Shown piece by piece: positions 63,476 to 64,000 of a stretch of 64,000 bases of DNA. The notes below the pieces were generated by a model, which was not told the DNA's origin, ran no database searches, and saw only the letters and a list, made by a program, of their open reading frames with translations. The translations under genes and the position numbers were made by a program. Within the stretch, counting starts at the first letter, position 1. Each line of letters starts with the position of its first letter. The stretch comes from Lathyrus oleraceus (taxonomy: Eukaryota > Streptophyta > Magnoliopsida > Fabales > Fabaceae): positions 139,743,170 to 139,807,169 of the forward strand of contig NC_066580.1 in the NCBI RefSeq assembly GCF_024323335.1. The letters run 5' to 3'.

Positions 63476-64000
63476 TATAAAAGTATAATCAAATTTGGAA
63501 TAAACTTAGTTGCATTGTTATACACTATTTTTATTCACACCCAAAAGGTACTAGTTTTATGAATTTTAGATACATACACTTATAACATACATTTAGAGAC
63601 AGTTTTTGTTTGAAATTCACCAAAACCTATGGAGAATTCTGCTGCAATCTTGATGAACATGATTTAATCATACCGATCGAATTCCCTCTTGTTCTTCACT
63701 CTTCACTCGAGTGAATAAACCAGCCTTGGTTGCAAGATTGCGCTACACAATTTTAATGGAAGAAGAAAGAAAATTTAATTAGGGAAGAAAATAAAATTTA
63801 GGGTTTACGAGAAAAGGAAGAAGAAGAAGAAGAAATTTCTGCAGAGTTTCTCTTTGCTCTCAAACTGAGAATTTTTATTCTTTGGAACTGCAAGTATGTG
63901 TTATATTACAACGATAGGGGTTACCCCCTATTTATAGATTTTGGGGTTGCTTGCTCCTCAAGCAAATCCCAAAATACTTAATTCTTCTAACACTACAAAA
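63476..64000 (-). repeat. Probable copia 5' region and LTR with TATA box
   Basis: On minus, CTATAAATAG at 63937-63928 is a strong TATA box. It is followed by a leader-like segment with GAAGAAGAAG/TTCTTC repeats (63800-63840) and AAACCCTAAATTT. gag and protease are missing between this and the pol remnant, so the element is internally deleted. The exact LTR end and PBS are not identifiable and the LTR start is outside the window. Confidence 0.45.

Noticed and set aside
63860..64000. Host gene promoter at the right edge (TATA box, leader-like sequence)
   Set aside because: It is in the right place and orientation to be the LTR of the copia remnant to its left, and no host exon is present.

Overview
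This window is plant repeat DNA, most likely from a legume of tribe Fabeae (pea, vetch, faba bean, lentil or Lathyrus type). I see no host gene. The case for Fabeae is the density of Ogre-type Ty3/gypsy retrotransposons: multi-kilobase LTRs, a primer-binding site reading TGGCGACTCTGCTGGGGA, an extra ORF1, an intron between gag-pro and pol, and long tandem-repeat 3' regions. Names of lineages come from recognising protein motifs and LTR ends, not from a search.

Layout. 1-2097: a decayed plant-transposon-protein gene with two in-frame TAG stops, followed by AT-rich noncoding DNA to 3487. 3488-9388 (minus): an internally deleted Athila-type element with a tRNA-Asp PBS; a 1.5-kb solo LTR with a perfect GTGAT target-site duplication sits inside it (5397-6894). 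9389-10927: part of a chromovirus-like LTR whose last 65 bp reappear at 61874-61938. 10928-61873 (minus): Ogre element A, inserted in that LTR. Its LTRs are 10928-13677 and 59139-61873, its ORF1 and pol are at 53730-58319, and its 3' region is at 13678-16113. Nested in A is Ogre element B (minus, 16114-27289) with gag, intron and RT/RNase H/integrase. Nested in B's 5' LTR is a tandem array of a non-autonomous Ogre, C (plus, 27290-53729), carrying three intact gag ORFs. 61939-64000: a degenerate Ty1/copia element (minus) that received the chromovirus LTR.

How the parts fit. The three Ogre families are incomplete in different ways: A keeps ORF1 and RT but lost gag; B keeps gag and RT-RNase H-INT but lost ORF1 and protease; C keeps only gag and the integrase tail. 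All keep a common cis frame of PBS, a GAATAGGGGCAG polypurine tract, 3' structured region and LTR ends. This suggests they moved with proteins supplied in trans.

Most unusual signal. The noncoding 3' parts of the Ogre elements are packed with small hairpins whose stems change on both arms while the loop stays fixed. There is a conserved array of larger two-part hairpins directly after the pol stop codon in A, B and C. There are also family-specific minisatellites made of micro-hairpins: loop CTGAAY in B, TTACCG in A, TAAACG and CCGTTG in C. A separate palindrome, TCGC-TAG-GCGA with covarying outer arms, lies next to TATA boxes in three unrelated families. Many repeats in C's 3' region also resemble the 3' end of the primer tRNA, so they are complementary to the PBS.
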